Assembly: GCA_004017275.1 (NCBI GenBank)
Contig: SAKE01000018.1
Coordinates: 63,503-127,502, forward strand
Direction of reading: 5' to 3'
Length of the DNA: 64,000 nucleotides
From: Mesorhizobium sp.
GTDB taxonomy: Bacteria; Pseudomonadota; Alphaproteobacteria; Rhizobiales; Rhizobiaceae
The translations under genes were made by a program, and so were the position numbers. The notes below the pieces were generated by a model. That model ran no database searches, was not told the origin of the DNA, and saw only the letters and a program-made list of their open reading frames with translations. How positions within the stretch are numbered: the first letter of the stretch is position 1; every line of letters begins with the position of its first letter. Below, one piece after another: positions 8,670-17,566 of the stretch.

Positions 8670-9683
8670 TCAGCCATTACGAAACGTATAAGCATAGCCG
8701 TTGATGGCCGGAGCGCCGCCAAGGTGGGCGTAGAGCACGTTCGAGCCTTCGGGGAAATAGCCCTTCCTCACGAGGTCGATCATGCCCTGCATGGATTTTC
8801 CCTCGTAGACAGGATCGGTAATCATGCCCTCAAGGCGCGCGCACAGGCGGATTGCCTCCTTCGTCTCCTGCGAGGGCACGCCGTAGACCGGGTAGGCATA
8901 ATCCTCGATGAGGATCACATCGTCTTCATTGAGCTCCTTGCCGAGTTCGACCAGCGTCGCCGTGGTCCGCACGATATCCAGCACTTGCGCCTTGGTCTGC
9001 GCCGGGGTGCAGGATGCGTCGATGCCGATCACCTTGCGCTCGCGACCGTCCTTGGCGAAGCCGACCACCATGCCGGCATGGGTAGAGCCGGTGACGGTAC
9101 AGACGACGATGTAGTCGAAGGCAAGGCCGAGTTCCTTCTCCTGCGCGCGTACCTCTTCGGCGAAGCCGACATAGCCCAGGCCGCCATATCTATGCACCGA
9201 AGCCCCGGCCGGAATCGGGTAAGGTTTGCCGCCTTTGGCTTTCACATCCGCGATCGCCTGTTCCCAGCTTTCCCTGATTCCGATGTCGAAGCCCTCATCG
9301 ACCATCTGGACATCGGCGCCCATGATCCGGCTCAGAAGGATATTGCCGACGCGATCATAGACGGCGTCCTCGTGGGGCACCCAGCTTTCCTGCACGAGGC
9401 GGCATTTCATGCCGATTTTCGCTGCGACGGCTGCCACCATGCGCGTGTGGTTGGATTGAACGCCGCCGATCGAAACCAGCGTGTCGGCGTTAGAGGCGAT
9501 CGCGTCCGGGATGATGTATTCGAGCTTGCGTAGCTTGTTGCCGCCGAAGGCGAGGCCGGAATTGCAATCTTCCCGCTTGGCGTAGAGATCGACCTTCCCG
9601 CCGAGATGAGCGCTGAGCCGATCCAGTTTCTCGATATGGGTCGGTCCAAATGTGAGCGGATAGCGTTCGAACTTCTCCAACAT
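8670..9683 (-). CDS. acdS: 1-aminocyclopropane-1-carboxylate (ACC) deaminase
   Basis: 337 residues, PLP fold type II. It breaks down the ethylene precursor ACC to 2-oxobutyrate and ammonia. PLP lysine is K50 (FGGNK). The residues that separate true ACC deaminases from D-cysteine desulfhydrases are present with a one-residue offset from the Pseudomonas enzyme: S77 in VQSNHT, Y293-E294 in PVYEG and L321 in AHLGG. GAGGAGG precedes the ATG. It diverges from an Lrp-type regulator, the usual acdS/acdR(lrpL) arrangement, in a segment flanked by duplicated sequence. Expected phenotype: lower ethylene in plant hosts. Confidence 0.95.
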   Translation of the reverse strand: MLEKFERYPLTFGPTHIEKLDRLSAHLGGKVDLYAKREDCNSGLAFGGNKLRKLEYIIPDAIASNADTLVSIGGVQSNHTRMVAAVAAKIGMKCRLVQESWVPHEDAVYDRVGNILLSRIMGADVQMVDEGFDIGIRESWEQAIADVKAKGGKPYPIPAGASVHRYGGLGYVGFAEEVRAQEKELGLAFDYIVVCTVTGSTHAGMVVGFAKDGRERKVIGIDASCTPAQTKAQVLDIVRTTATLVELGKELNEDDVILIEDYAYPVYGVPSQETKEAIRLCARLEGMITDPVYEGKSMQGMIDLVRKGYFPEGSNVLYAHLGGAPAINGYAYTFRNG

Positions 9684-9830
9684 GAGAAATCCTCCTCTGA
9701 TTGTGATTTTGATGCTGGAAACACTATCATTCTTCTCTTGAAAGGTGCTCTCTAAGATCGGGCGGAAAATGCCCTAAATCTAATCTCTCGGCGATAAAAT
9801 GTTATATTTCTTCGACAAAGTTCCTTAACT
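9684..9830. promoter_or_regulatory. Divergent acdS / lrpL promoter region
   Basis: 147 AT-rich bases between divergent genes. A 13-base palindrome GGAAGAATCTTCC (9833-9845) overlaps the start of the regulator gene and could be an autoregulatory site. I found no TGT-N10-ACA NifA site and no clear sigma-54 box. Confidence 0.5.
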
Positions 9831-10310
9831 GTGGAAGAATCTTCCATTAAAGTGCCGCTCGACCGGATCGACCTCAAAATGTTGCGCCTGCTCCAGGACA
9901 ATGGGCGGTTGACCAATGCGGAGCTGGCGCAGTCGGTTGTTGTCAGCCCGGCGACGTGCCACCGCCGCACGCAACGCTTGTTCGATGAAGGCTACATCAG
10001 CCACGTTAGGGCGTTGGTGACGCCACGGAAGGTCGACAGAGGGGCGCTGGTGATGGTTGGCGTCGTCCTCGACCGCTCGACCCCGGAAAGTTTCGCGGAA
10101 TTCGAGAAGGCAGTCGCGAAGCTGAAATTCATTCTTGATTGCCATCTGGTGGCAGGCGACTTCGATTATTTTCTGAAAATCAGGGTCGGCGACATGGCGG
10201 ATTTCAACCGGATCCACGGGGATCAGTTGATCGCATTGCCCGGCGTTCGCCAGACGAGGACGTTCTTCGTCATGAAGGAGGTCGTCGACAACGCGCCGCT
10301 GGATTTTTGA
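9831..10310 (+). CDS. acdR: Lrp/AsnC family regulator, probable AcdR/LrpL
   Basis: 159 residues: N-terminal winged helix-turn-helix (LDRIDLKMLRLLQDNGRLTN, then SPATCHRRTQRLFDEGYI) and a C-terminal RAM/AsnC ligand domain ending TRTFFVMKEVV. GTG start at 9831. Lrp-type proteins divergent from acdS activate it in response to ACC or leucine in pseudomonads and other bacteria; here the role is inferred from position. Confidence 0.85.
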   Translation: MEESSIKVPLDRIDLKMLRLLQDNGRLTNAELAQSVVVSPATCHRRTQRLFDEGYISHVRALVTPRKVDRGALVMVGVVLDRSTPESFAEFEKAVAKLKFILDCHLVAGDFDYFLKIRVGDMADFNRIHGDQLIALPGVRQTRTFFVMKEVVDNAPLDF

Positions 10311-10380
10311 AAGGGATGGTTCCCGGCCAATGCATCAAACCATTGTGCCGCCGGCGGCATTGCCACTGTTCTTCATGCCT

Positions 10381-10927
10381 GGTCGTGCTTTTCCTCGATA
10401 TGCTCAAAAAGCGATAATCATTTCAGTTGCTTGTCCGGTTTTGGCGGACATTGTCTTGAATCGCCGTTTTTCTCTTCCCATTTCGATTCCACGCAGCCGG
10501 GTTTGGCTGTCTCCAACCGAAGGAATGGGAGAAAATGAACACATCTGCATTGATCCGTCCGGCCTGGACGCCGGCGACCATCGCGTTGATGGTGATCGGT
10601 TTCATGGTGTTCTGGCCACTCGGCTTCGCCATGCTTGCCTACATCATCTGGGGCGATCGCCTCGATGGCTTCAAGCGTGACGTCAACCGCGCGACCGACG
10701 GCATCTTCGCCGGCTGCCGCCGCGGTTCCGACAAGGCTGCGCGCTGGGGCCATGGTTCCGCCCGCACCGGCAACGTCGCTTTCGACGACTGGCGCGAAAA
10801 GGAACTGGAGCGCCTCGCCGAGGAACGCCGCAAGCTCGACGAGATGCTGACCGAGTTCGACGACTACGCCCGCGAATTGCGCCGCGCCAAGGACCAGGAC
10901 GAGTTCGACCGCTTCATGGCCAACCGC
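10381..10927 (+). repeat. Right copy of duplicated segment
   Basis: Carries a fragment of the benE 3' end (VVLFLDMLKKR then TAA), the same spacer as after the real benE, and the intact DUF2852 gene. With the left copy (8350-8614) it brackets acdS-lrpL. Confidence 0.85.
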
Positions 10928-11017
10928 AACAAGTCGACGGCGCCGACGAAGACCGATCCGAGCACCGGGACGACGACCACCAAGCGCGGCAAGGGCTCGA
11001 ACCTGCTTGACGACTGA
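10535..11017 (+). CDS. DUF2852 domain-containing protein
   Basis: 160 residues, start after GGGAGAAA. One membrane segment at about 13-38 (TIALMVIGFMVFWPLGFAML), then a basic stretch and a coiled-coil-like helix EERRKLDEMLTEFDDYARELRRAKDQ at about 90-115, with a polar tail. This architecture is typical of the rhizobial DUF2852 family, whose function is unknown. A decayed duplicate lies 2 kb upstream. Likely an inner-membrane protein with a cytoplasmic coiled coil. Confidence 0.85.
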   Translation: MNTSALIRPAWTPATIALMVIGFMVFWPLGFAMLAYIIWGDRLDGFKRDVNRATDGIFAGCRRGSDKAARWGHGSARTGNVAFDDWREKELERLAEERRKLDEMLTEFDDYARELRRAKDQDEFDRFMANRNKSTAPTKTDPSTGTTTTKRGKGSNLLDD

Positions 11018-11044
11018 GGCTTTGCGACAGGCCAAGGTATGACG

Positions 11045-11077
11045 ACGGCGTCGCGCGAGCGGCGCCGTTTCTTTTTT
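11045..11077 (+). terminator. Terminator after DUF2852 gene
   Basis: ACGGCG / CGCCGT stem with a G+C-rich loop, followed by TTTCTTTTTTGTT, 28 bases past the stop. Confidence 0.75.
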
Positions 11078-11115
11078 GTTCTATTCGTTTTCCTCGAATC
11101 ACGTATCGTCCCGCC

Positions 11116-11874
11116 ATGACCATCGGATTCTTTCGCAATCTGACAAAGCCCAAGCCCACCCCTGCCGTGGAGCGCGAATATTGCGTTGCCGGCCGCACGC
11201 TGCCGCTCAAGATCGTCGAGACCGCCAGGGCACGCCGAATGACGTTGCGCATCGATTCCGGCGGCCAGGGCCTGCGCATCACCGTGCCGCCAGGCCTGCG
11301 CCGCGGCGAGGTGGACAGGTTCCTCGAGCGGCACCAGGACTGGCTGGAGCAGCGACTGGCCAAGGTGCCGACGCGGCCGCAGGTGCGGCCCGGCATCAGG
11401 ATCCCGGTGCGCGGCGTGCCACACCGCATCGTCCATGAACCGTCAAAGCGCGGTACCGTCACCGTGTCGCGCGACGAGCGCGGTCCGCTGCTGGTCGTGC
11501 ATGGCGAGCGCATACACCTGCCGCGCCGCCTCGCCGATTTCCTCAAGCGTGAGGCCAAGAAGGAAATCGAGAAGCTGGTGGCCAAACACACCGAGGCACT
11601 CGGCAAGCGCGCCAAGGCGATCCGCTTCAAGGACACGTCAAGCCGCTGGGGGTCATGCACCTCCGAAGGCAATCTGTCCTTTTCCTGGCGCATCATGATG
11701 GCGCCACAGCCGGTCATAAACTACCTCGTCGCGCATGAAGTGGCGCATCTCAAGGAGATGAACCACGGCCCGAAATTCTGGAAATTGTGCGAAAAGCTCT
11801 GCCCCGACACCGACCGCTGCAAGGACTGGCTGAAGCGCAATGGCGGCGCGCTGCAGGCGATCATGTTCGAGTAG
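11116..11874 (+). CDS. YgjP/WSS1-type zinc metallopeptidase (DUF45, M48-like)
   Basis: 252 residues. The C-terminal domain has HEVAHLKEMNH, the HExxH zinc site with third His (H-E-V-A-H...N-H), preceded by TSSRWGSCTSEGNLSFSWRI, the hallmark of the YgjP-like family, and followed by LCPDTDRCKDWLK. The N-terminal half (about 1-115) is a beta-rich domain. No signal peptide, so probably cytoplasmic. The substrate is unknown. Transcribed alone after the DUF2852 terminator. Confidence 0.88.
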   Translation: MTIGFFRNLTKPKPTPAVEREYCVAGRTLPLKIVETARARRMTLRIDSGGQGLRITVPPGLRRGEVDRFLERHQDWLEQRLAKVPTRPQVRPGIRIPVRGVPHRIVHEPSKRGTVTVSRDERGPLLVVHGERIHLPRRLADFLKREAKKEIEKLVAKHTEALGKRAKAIRFKDTSSRWGSCTSEGNLSFSWRIMMAPQPVINYLVAHEVAHLKEMNHGPKFWKLCEKLCPDTDRCKDWLKRNGGALQAIMFE

Positions 11875-11907
11875 GTAAAGGATCGCAGCCAGCGCAAGCG
11901 TTTGCTT

Positions 11908-11988
11908 CGTCATCCTAGCACTGCCAAAGTAGTGCTAGGGCGGAGCAAGGAGCGGAGCGACGCGCGTAGACCCTAGACTAGGATGACG
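11908..11988. repeat. Dispersed palindrome family B, copy 1
   Basis: Ends CGTCATCCTAG and CTAGGATGACG form inverted arms; the centre carries GGGCGGAGCAAGGAGCG. The same core is found at 56266-56325 and, inverted, at 56444-56505. Confidence 0.8.
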
Positions 11989-11992
11989 AGAT

Positions 11993-12211
11993 TCAGTCGT
12001 CATTCGCCGCATTCAACTCGTCCGGCCGCAGCCCCTCGTCGCCATGATGCGGCCACGGCAGGAAATTGCCGTCGAATTCATCGCCGCCGAAATAATCCAG
12101 CGCGCGATGTGCTTCGGCGCCGTTGAAGGCGGCCTTGTCCATCAGGTGCGCGATGACCTCGCGCGCCTGCGCGATCTTCTGCCTGAGTTCGGCAATTGTT
12201 CTGTCCGTCAT
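11993..12211 (-). CDS. Conserved small hypothetical protein
   Basis: 72 residues from the ATG at 12211, which has GGGAG upstream; an in-frame ATG ten codons earlier is possible. Sequence begins MTDRTIAELRQKIAQAREVI (a helix), followed by FNGAEAHRALDYFGGDEFD and an acidic tail. I do not recognise a family. The ribosome binding site and biased codon use support a real gene. It stands alone, opposite to trpF. Confidence 0.6.
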   Translation of the reverse strand: MTDRTIAELRQKIAQAREVIAHLMDKAAFNGAEAHRALDYFGGDEFDGNFLPWPHHGDEGLRPDELNAANDD

Positions 12212-12323
12212 GATTGTGCTCCCGCCTTGCATGCTGTCCATCCATAGGTAGCGCCTTTGGCCTTGCCGGCAAACAGCATGCTTTTTCTCGACTCTTTTCG
12301 CTTTTCATGCCAATTCCCGCGCC

Positions 12324-12983
12324 ATGGCACTCGACATCAAGATCTGCGGCTTGAAGACCGACGGGGCAATGGCCGCGGCGCTGGCCGGCGGCGCCAGCCA
12401 TGTCGGGTTTATTTTCTTCGCCAAAAGCCCACGCTATGTCGAACCAGCCGAGGCTGGCCGTCTGCGTGAGGCGGCGCGCGGCAAAGCGATGGCGGTTGCT
12501 GTCACCGTCGATGCCAGCGACGCCTTCCTTGATGATATCGTTGCCAAAATGCAACCCGACATGCTGCAGCCGCATGGCGCGGAGACGCCGGAGCGGGTGG
12601 CCGAATTGAAAGCCCGTTATGGCCTGCCGGTGATGAAGGCGCTGCCGCTCGGCGATGCTGCCGATCTCGATCGGATAAAGCCGTTCATCGGCATATCAGA
12701 CCGGTTCCTTTTCGATGCCAAGCCGCCGAAAGGCTCGGAACTGCCGGGCGGCAACGGTGTTGCCTTCGACTGGCGCATTCTCGCCGACCTTGACGGCGGC
12801 GTCGATTACATGCTTTCCGGTGGGCTCAACGCCGCCAATATCGGCGATGCCCTTCGGCTTGCCAATCCGCCTGGAATAGACATTTCCTCAGGCGTGGAAA
12901 GCGCACCGGGCGTCAAGGATCCGATGTTGATCGAACAGTTTTTCCGGGCCTTCAGGGCAGCGCGCGACGATCGCGCCGCTTGA
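12324..12983 (+). CDS. trpF: Phosphoribosylanthranilate isomerase
   Basis: 219 residues, TIM barrel. It converts N-(5-phosphoribosyl)anthranilate to CdRP in tryptophan synthesis. The catalytic Cys is in KICGLKT (C8) and the catalytic Asp in VTVDASD; phosphate-binding loops appear at LSGGLNAANI and GIDISSGVESAPGVKD. First gene of trpF-trpB-trpA; no strong Shine-Dalgarno is visible and I saw no Trp leader peptide ahead of it. Confidence 0.97.
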   Translation: MALDIKICGLKTDGAMAAALAGGASHVGFIFFAKSPRYVEPAEAGRLREAARGKAMAVAVTVDASDAFLDDIVAKMQPDMLQPHGAETPERVAELKARYGLPVMKALPLGDAADLDRIKPFIGISDRFLFDAKPPKGSELPGGNGVAFDWRILADLDGGVDYMLSGGLNAANIGDALRLANPPGIDISSGVESAPGVKDPMLIEQFFRAFRAARDDRAA

Positions 12984-13016
12984 GAATGCTCCCAATCAAG
13001 ATGCAGGAGATCGGCG

Positions 13017-14267
13017 ATGGACAAGCCGGCGACACCCAATTCCTTCCGTACCGGACCCGACGAGCAGGGCATGTTCGGCATTTTTGGCGGTCGTTTCGTT
13101 GCCGAAACGCTGATGCCGCTGATCCTCGACCTGGAACGGCATTGGAACGAGGTCAAGAACGATGCGGATTTCAGGACCGAACTGACTGACCTCTCTACCC
13201 ACTATGCCGGGCGGCCCTCAAAACTCTATTTCGCGGAAGGCCTGACCAGGCATCTTCGTGAGGTTTCCTCGGCGAAGGGCCTCGGGGGCGGCGCAAAAGT
13301 CTATTTCAAGCGCGAGGACCTGAACCACACCGGCTCGCACAAGATCAACAACTGCCTCGGCCAGATCCTGCTGGCCAAGCGCATGGGCAAGAAGCGCATC
13401 ATCGCCGAAACCGGCGCCGGCCAGCACGGCGTGGCGTCGGCCACGGTCGCGGCCCGCTTCGGCTTTCCCTGCGTCGTCTATATGGGCGCCACCGACGTTG
13501 CCCGCCAGAGTCCCAACGTCTTCCGCATGAAGCTGCTGGGCGCCGAAGTGCGGCCGGTGACCGCCGGACACGGCACGCTGAAGGACGCCATGAACGAGGC
13601 GTTGCGCGATTGGGTGACGAATGTCGAGGATACTTACTACCTGATTGGCACCGCCGCCGGCCCGCATCCCTATCCGGAGCTGGTGCGCGACTTCCAGTCG
13701 GTGATCGGCACCGAAGCGCGGGCGCAGATCCTCGAACAGGAAGGCCGGCTGCCGGACACGATCATCGCCGCTGTCGGCGGCGGCTCCAACGCCATCGGCC
13801 TGTTCCATCCGTTCCTCGATGACAAGGAGGTCCGCATCATCGGTGTCGAAGCCGGCGGACGCGGCCTCGACGGCATCGAGCATTGCGCCTCGATGAACGC
13901 CGGCGCGCCGGGCGTGCTGCATGGCAACCGCACCTATCTCCTGCAGAATGCCGACGGCCAGATCATGGATGGCCATTCGATCTCGGCCGGTCTCGATTAT
14001 CCTGGCGTCGGGCCGGAACATTCCTGGCTGCGCGATTCAGGCCGCGTCGACTATGTGCCGATCCTGGACGACGAGGCGCTGGAGGCCTTCAAGCTGACGA
14101 CGCGTGTCGAAGGCATCATACCGGCGCTGGAATCGGCGCATGCCATCGCGCATGCGGTGAAGATCGTGCCCGCCATGGACAAGGACCAGATCGTCATCGT
14201 CAACCTGTCCGGCCGCGGCGACAAGGACGTGCACACGGTGGCCTCGATGCTGGGCATGGAGATCTGA
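13017..14267 (+). CDS. trpB: Tryptophan synthase beta chain
   Basis: 416 residues, PLP enzyme joining indole and serine. PLP lysine in NHTGSHKINN, the glycine-rich phosphate loop GGGSNAIG, and the alpha-subunit contact region are all intact. AGGAG precedes the ATG. It is 33 bases after trpF, and trpA starts two bases after its stop, so the two subunits of the complex are coupled. Confidence 0.98.
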   Translation: MDKPATPNSFRTGPDEQGMFGIFGGRFVAETLMPLILDLERHWNEVKNDADFRTELTDLSTHYAGRPSKLYFAEGLTRHLREVSSAKGLGGGAKVYFKREDLNHTGSHKINNCLGQILLAKRMGKKRIIAETGAGQHGVASATVAARFGFPCVVYMGATDVARQSPNVFRMKLLGAEVRPVTAGHGTLKDAMNEALRDWVTNVEDTYYLIGTAAGPHPYPELVRDFQSVIGTEARAQILEQEGRLPDTIIAAVGGGSNAIGLFHPFLDDKEVRIIGVEAGGRGLDGIEHCASMNAGAPGVLHGNRTYLLQNADGQIMDGHSISAGLDYPGVGPEHSWLRDSGRVDYVPILDDEALEAFKLTTRVEGIIPALESAHAIAHAVKIVPAMDKDQIVIVNLSGRGDKDVHTVASMLGMEI

Positions 14268-14269
14268 TC

Positions 14270-15109
14270 ATGGTGACCCGCATCGACCGCCGCATGGCGA
14301 AGCTAAAGACTGAAGGCCGCCCGGCGCTGGTCACCTATTTCATGAGCGGCGACCCGGACTACGACACCTCTTTGTCGATCATGAAGGGGCTGCCGACGGC
14401 GGGCGCCGACATAATCGAAATGGGCATGCCGTTCTCCGATCCGATGGCCGACGGCCCAGCGATCCAGGCCGCTGGCCTGCGCGCCCTGAAAGGCGGCCAG
14501 ACCCTGGTCAAGACGCTGAAGATGGCGGCCGACTTCCGGACCGGCGACAACGAAACGCCGATCGTGCTGATGGGCTACTACAATCCGATCTACATTTACG
14601 GCGTCGACCGCTTCCTCAAGGACGCGATCGCCAGCGGCATCGACGGACTGATCGTCGTCGACCTGCCGCCGGAGATGGACGAGGAACTGTGCATTCCGGC
14701 GCTCAAGGCCGGCATCAACTTCATCCGGTTGGCGACGCCGACAACCGACGACAAGCGCCTGCCCAAGGTGCTGCAGAACACGTCGGGCTTCGTCTACTAT
14801 GTGTCGATGACCGGTATCACCGGCTCGGCGCTGGCCGACACCGGCAAGGTGGCGGCGGCGGTCAAGCGCATCAAGGGCCACACCGACCTGCCGGTCTGCG
14901 TCGGCTTCGGCGTCAAGACGGCCGAGCAGGCGCGCGTCATCGGCGCCAATGCCGACGGCGTCGTCGTCGGCACCGCGATCGTCAATGCGGTGGCCAATGT
15001 GCTGGGACCGAAGGGCGAAAAGACCGCCGACCCAGCCGAAGCCGTCGCCACGCTGGTCAGCGGCCTTGCGCAAGGCGTGCGCTCGGCCCGCCTTGCTGCT
15101 GCCGAATAG
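14270..15109 (+). CDS. trpA: Tryptophan synthase alpha chain
   Basis: 279 residues. It cleaves indole-3-glycerol phosphate and passes indole to TrpB. The catalytic pair is E50 (IIEMGMPFSDP) and D61 (MADGP), matching E49/D60 of the enterobacterial enzyme; the flexible loop region is TGITGSAL. The reading frame is open upstream into trpB but the ATG at 14270 matches the family start. Confidence 0.98.
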   Translation: MVTRIDRRMAKLKTEGRPALVTYFMSGDPDYDTSLSIMKGLPTAGADIIEMGMPFSDPMADGPAIQAAGLRALKGGQTLVKTLKMAADFRTGDNETPIVLMGYYNPIYIYGVDRFLKDAIASGIDGLIVVDLPPEMDEELCIPALKAGINFIRLATPTTDDKRLPKVLQNTSGFVYYVSMTGITGSALADTGKVAAAVKRIKGHTDLPVCVGFGVKTAEQARVIGANADGVVVGTAIVNAVANVLGPKGEKTADPAEAVATLVSGLAQGVRSARLAAAE

Positions 15110-15154
15110 TTCTCCTACCTCTTCCCAATCCTCGTCAGGACAGGAGCCGAAGCG

Positions 15155-16081
15155 ATGAACTGGATCACCAATTACGTTCGCCCGAAGATCAATTCGATGC
15201 TCGGCCGGCGCACCGACATGCCCGAGAATCTCTGGATCAAGGATCCGGAGACCGGCGAGATGGTGTTCCACAAGGATCTGGAATCGAACCAGTTCGTCAT
15301 CCCTTCGTCCGGCCATCACATGAAGATCTCGGCCAAGGAGCGGCTGAAATTCTTCTTCGACGACGGCAAATACGAGACCCTGGACAACCCCAAAGTTATG
15401 CAGGATCCGCTGAAGTTTCGCGACGAGAAGCGCTATGTCGACCGGCTGAAGGACGCCAAAGCCAAGACCGGCCTGGAAGACGCGATCATCAATGCGCTGG
15501 GCACCGTCGAAGGCCTGCCGGTCGTGGTCACGGTGCAGGACTTCGCCTTCATGGGCGGTTCGCTCGGCATGGCCGCCGGCGACGCCATCGTGCACGGCTT
15601 CGAAGCGGCCCTGCAGCGCAAGCGGCCGCTGATCCTGTTTGCCGCTTCCGGCGGCGCCCGCATGCAGGAAGGCATTTTGTCCCTCATGCAATTGCCGCGC
15701 ACCACGGTCGGCGTCGACAGGCTGAAGGAGGCAGGCCTTCCCTACATCGTCGTTTTGACCAACCCGACCACCGGCGGCGTCACTGCCTCCTACGCCATGC
15801 TGGGCGACGTGCACATTGCCGAGCCCGGCGCGCTGATCGGCTTTGCCGGACCGCGCGTCATCGAACAGACGATCCGGGAAAAACTGCCGGACGGCTTCCA
15901 GCGCTCCGAATATCTGATGGAGCACGGCATGGTCGACATGGTGGTATCCAGGTTGGAGATGCGCGAGACGATCGCGCGCCTGCTCAAGATGCTGCTCAAG
16001 CTGCCGGAGGAGCAAAAACCGCTGGAGGCGGAAATTCTGCCGCCGGCAACAATTCCGGCGGAGTCACGTCCACAGGCTTGA
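15155..16081 (+). CDS. accD: Acetyl-CoA carboxylase carboxyltransferase subunit beta
   Basis: 308 residues. It forms, with AccA, the carboxyltransferase that makes malonyl-CoA. The crotonase-like core is normal (MGGSLGMAAGDAIVHGFE, ASGGARMQEGI, TNPTTGGVTASYAMLGD, GFAGPRVIEQTI). The N-terminal Zn ribbon is degenerate: where E. coli has four Cys, this protein reads WIKDPETGEM and FVIPSSGHHM, with none. CAGGAG precedes the start. Placed after trpA and before folC as in other alphaproteobacteria. Confidence 0.96.
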   Translation: MNWITNYVRPKINSMLGRRTDMPENLWIKDPETGEMVFHKDLESNQFVIPSSGHHMKISAKERLKFFFDDGKYETLDNPKVMQDPLKFRDEKRYVDRLKDAKAKTGLEDAIINALGTVEGLPVVVTVQDFAFMGGSLGMAAGDAIVHGFEAALQRKRPLILFAASGGARMQEGILSLMQLPRTTVGVDRLKEAGLPYIVVLTNPTTGGVTASYAMLGDVHIAEPGALIGFAGPRVIEQTIREKLPDGFQRSEYLMEHGMVDMVVSRLEMRETIARLLKMLLKLPEEQKPLEAEILPPATIPAESRPQA

Positions 16082-16205
16082 CGCGACACCAAGCGCCGCG
16101 AACAGCGATTGCGCCATATCCCTGGCGCGCTGTAGCTTTTTGAATCGCCATGCCCCCTTTCGAAGCCGATTCTGGTCTTTCGGGGTCATGGGTCAGGATT
16201 GCGCC

Positions 16206-17531
16206 ATGACAACGCTTGCCGCCGACCGCGAAATCGAAGCCCTGATGGCGCTTCACCCGAAGGGCTTCGACCTTTCGCTCGACCGCATTTCGCGACTGCT
16301 GGAACGGCTTGACAATCCGCAGGATCGGCTGCCGCCGGTAATCCACATCGCCGGCACCAATGGCAAGGGTTCGTGCGCGGCCTTTTCGCGCGCACTGCTC
16401 GAGGCGGCGGACTATCGCGTCCATGTCCATACCTCGCCGCATCTGGTGAACTGGCACGAGCGCTACCGGCTGGCTGCCGATGGTGGCGGCAGGCTGGTCG
16501 AAGACCGGGTTTTCGCCGATGCCATCGCCCGCGTCGCCAGGGCCAATGAGGGCGAGACGATCACCGTCTTCGAAATCCTCACCGCTGTCACCTTCCTCTT
16601 GTTTTCCGAACACCAGGCCGATGCGGCGATCATCGAGGTCGGGCTTGGCGGCCGTTTCGACGCGACCAATGTCGTCAAGGAGCCGGCCGTATCGGTGATC
16701 ATGCCGGTGTCGCTCGATCACGAGGCCTATCTCGGCGACCGTGTCGAACTGATCGCCGCCGAAAAGGCCGGTATCATCAAGCCTGGCTGCCCGGTGGTCA
16801 TCGGCGCACAGGAGAGCGAGACGGCGCTGCAGGTGCTGATCGAAACCGCCGAGCGGTTGGAGTGCCCGACCTTCGTCTATGGCCAGGATTTCCTCGCCTT
16901 CGAGGAAAACGGCCGCATGGTCTACCAGGACGAGGACGGCTTGATGGACCTGCCGCCGCCCAGGCTGCCCGGCCGCCATCAGTTCGCCAATGCGGCGGCG
17001 GCGATTGCCGCGGTCAAGGCGGCCGGTTTCGAGATCAGCCATCGCGCCGCCGAAAAGGCGATGATCAATGTCGCCTGGCCCGGCCGCATGCAAAAGCTGG
17101 TGCAGGGCCGGCTGGCCGAACTGGCGCCGAAGGGCGCCGACATCTGGCTGGACGGCGGCCATAATCCGGGCGCCGGCGTGGCCGTTGCCGAGGCGCTGGC
17201 CGAGCTCGAAGAAAAGAACCCGCGTCCGCTCTTCCTCATCTCGGGCATGATCAACACCAAGGACCAGAGCGGCTATTTCCGCGCCTTCAAAGGCCTCGCC
17301 CGGCATGTCTACACGGTGCCGGTGAGCCTCAGCGACGCCGGCGTGCCGAACGACGAACTGGCGGTCCGCGCGACGGACGCCGGGCTGACCGCCGAGCCCG
17401 TGAGTTCCGTCGCCAGCGCGCTGATGCTGCTGCGCGACACCGGGGACGGCCCGGCGCCACGCATCCTGATCAGCGGTTCATTGTACCTGGCCGGCGCGGT
17501 GCTGGCCGAGAATGGCACGCCACCAACCTGA
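16206..17531 (+). CDS. folC: Folylpolyglutamate synthase / dihydrofolate synthase
   Basis: 441 residues from the ATG at 16206; in-frame starts at 16188 and 16140 lack family similarity. Mur-ligase fold: P-loop IAGTNGKGSCAAF, then EVGLGGRFDATNVV and SLDHEAYLGD, and a C-terminal domain with WLDGGHNPGA. It adds glutamate to dihydropteroate and folates. It follows accD by 124 bases in the same direction and may share its transcript. Confidence 0.96.
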   Translation: MTTLAADREIEALMALHPKGFDLSLDRISRLLERLDNPQDRLPPVIHIAGTNGKGSCAAFSRALLEAADYRVHVHTSPHLVNWHERYRLAADGGGRLVEDRVFADAIARVARANEGETITVFEILTAVTFLLFSEHQADAAIIEVGLGGRFDATNVVKEPAVSVIMPVSLDHEAYLGDRVELIAAEKAGIIKPGCPVVIGAQESETALQVLIETAERLECPTFVYGQDFLAFEENGRMVYQDEDGLMDLPPPRLPGRHQFANAAAAIAAVKAAGFEISHRAAEKAMINVAWPGRMQKLVQGRLAELAPKGADIWLDGGHNPGAGVAVAEALAELEEKNPRPLFLISGMINTKDQSGYFRAFKGLARHVYTVPVSLSDAGVPNDELAVRATDAGLTAEPVSSVASALMLLRDTGDGPAPRILISGSLYLAGAVLAENGTPPT

Positions 17532-17566
17532 GGCCGGATTTCGGCAATCACCGCGAGGAGCCAGTC

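Noticed and set aside
9684..9830. NifA-type site before acdS
   Set aside because: The nearest TGT..ACA pair has a 12-base, not 10-base, spacer, and no -24/-12 sigma-54 promoter was found.
13883..14269. Upstream extension of trpA inside trpB
   Set aside because: The frame is open, but the residues are Arg-rich shadow of trpB and family alignment begins at 14270.
14303..16015. 570-codon open frame on the minus strand
   Set aside because: It lies wholly opposite trpA and accD, is rich in His/Arg/Asp/Gln typical of reversed high-GC coding, and has no domain I recognise.
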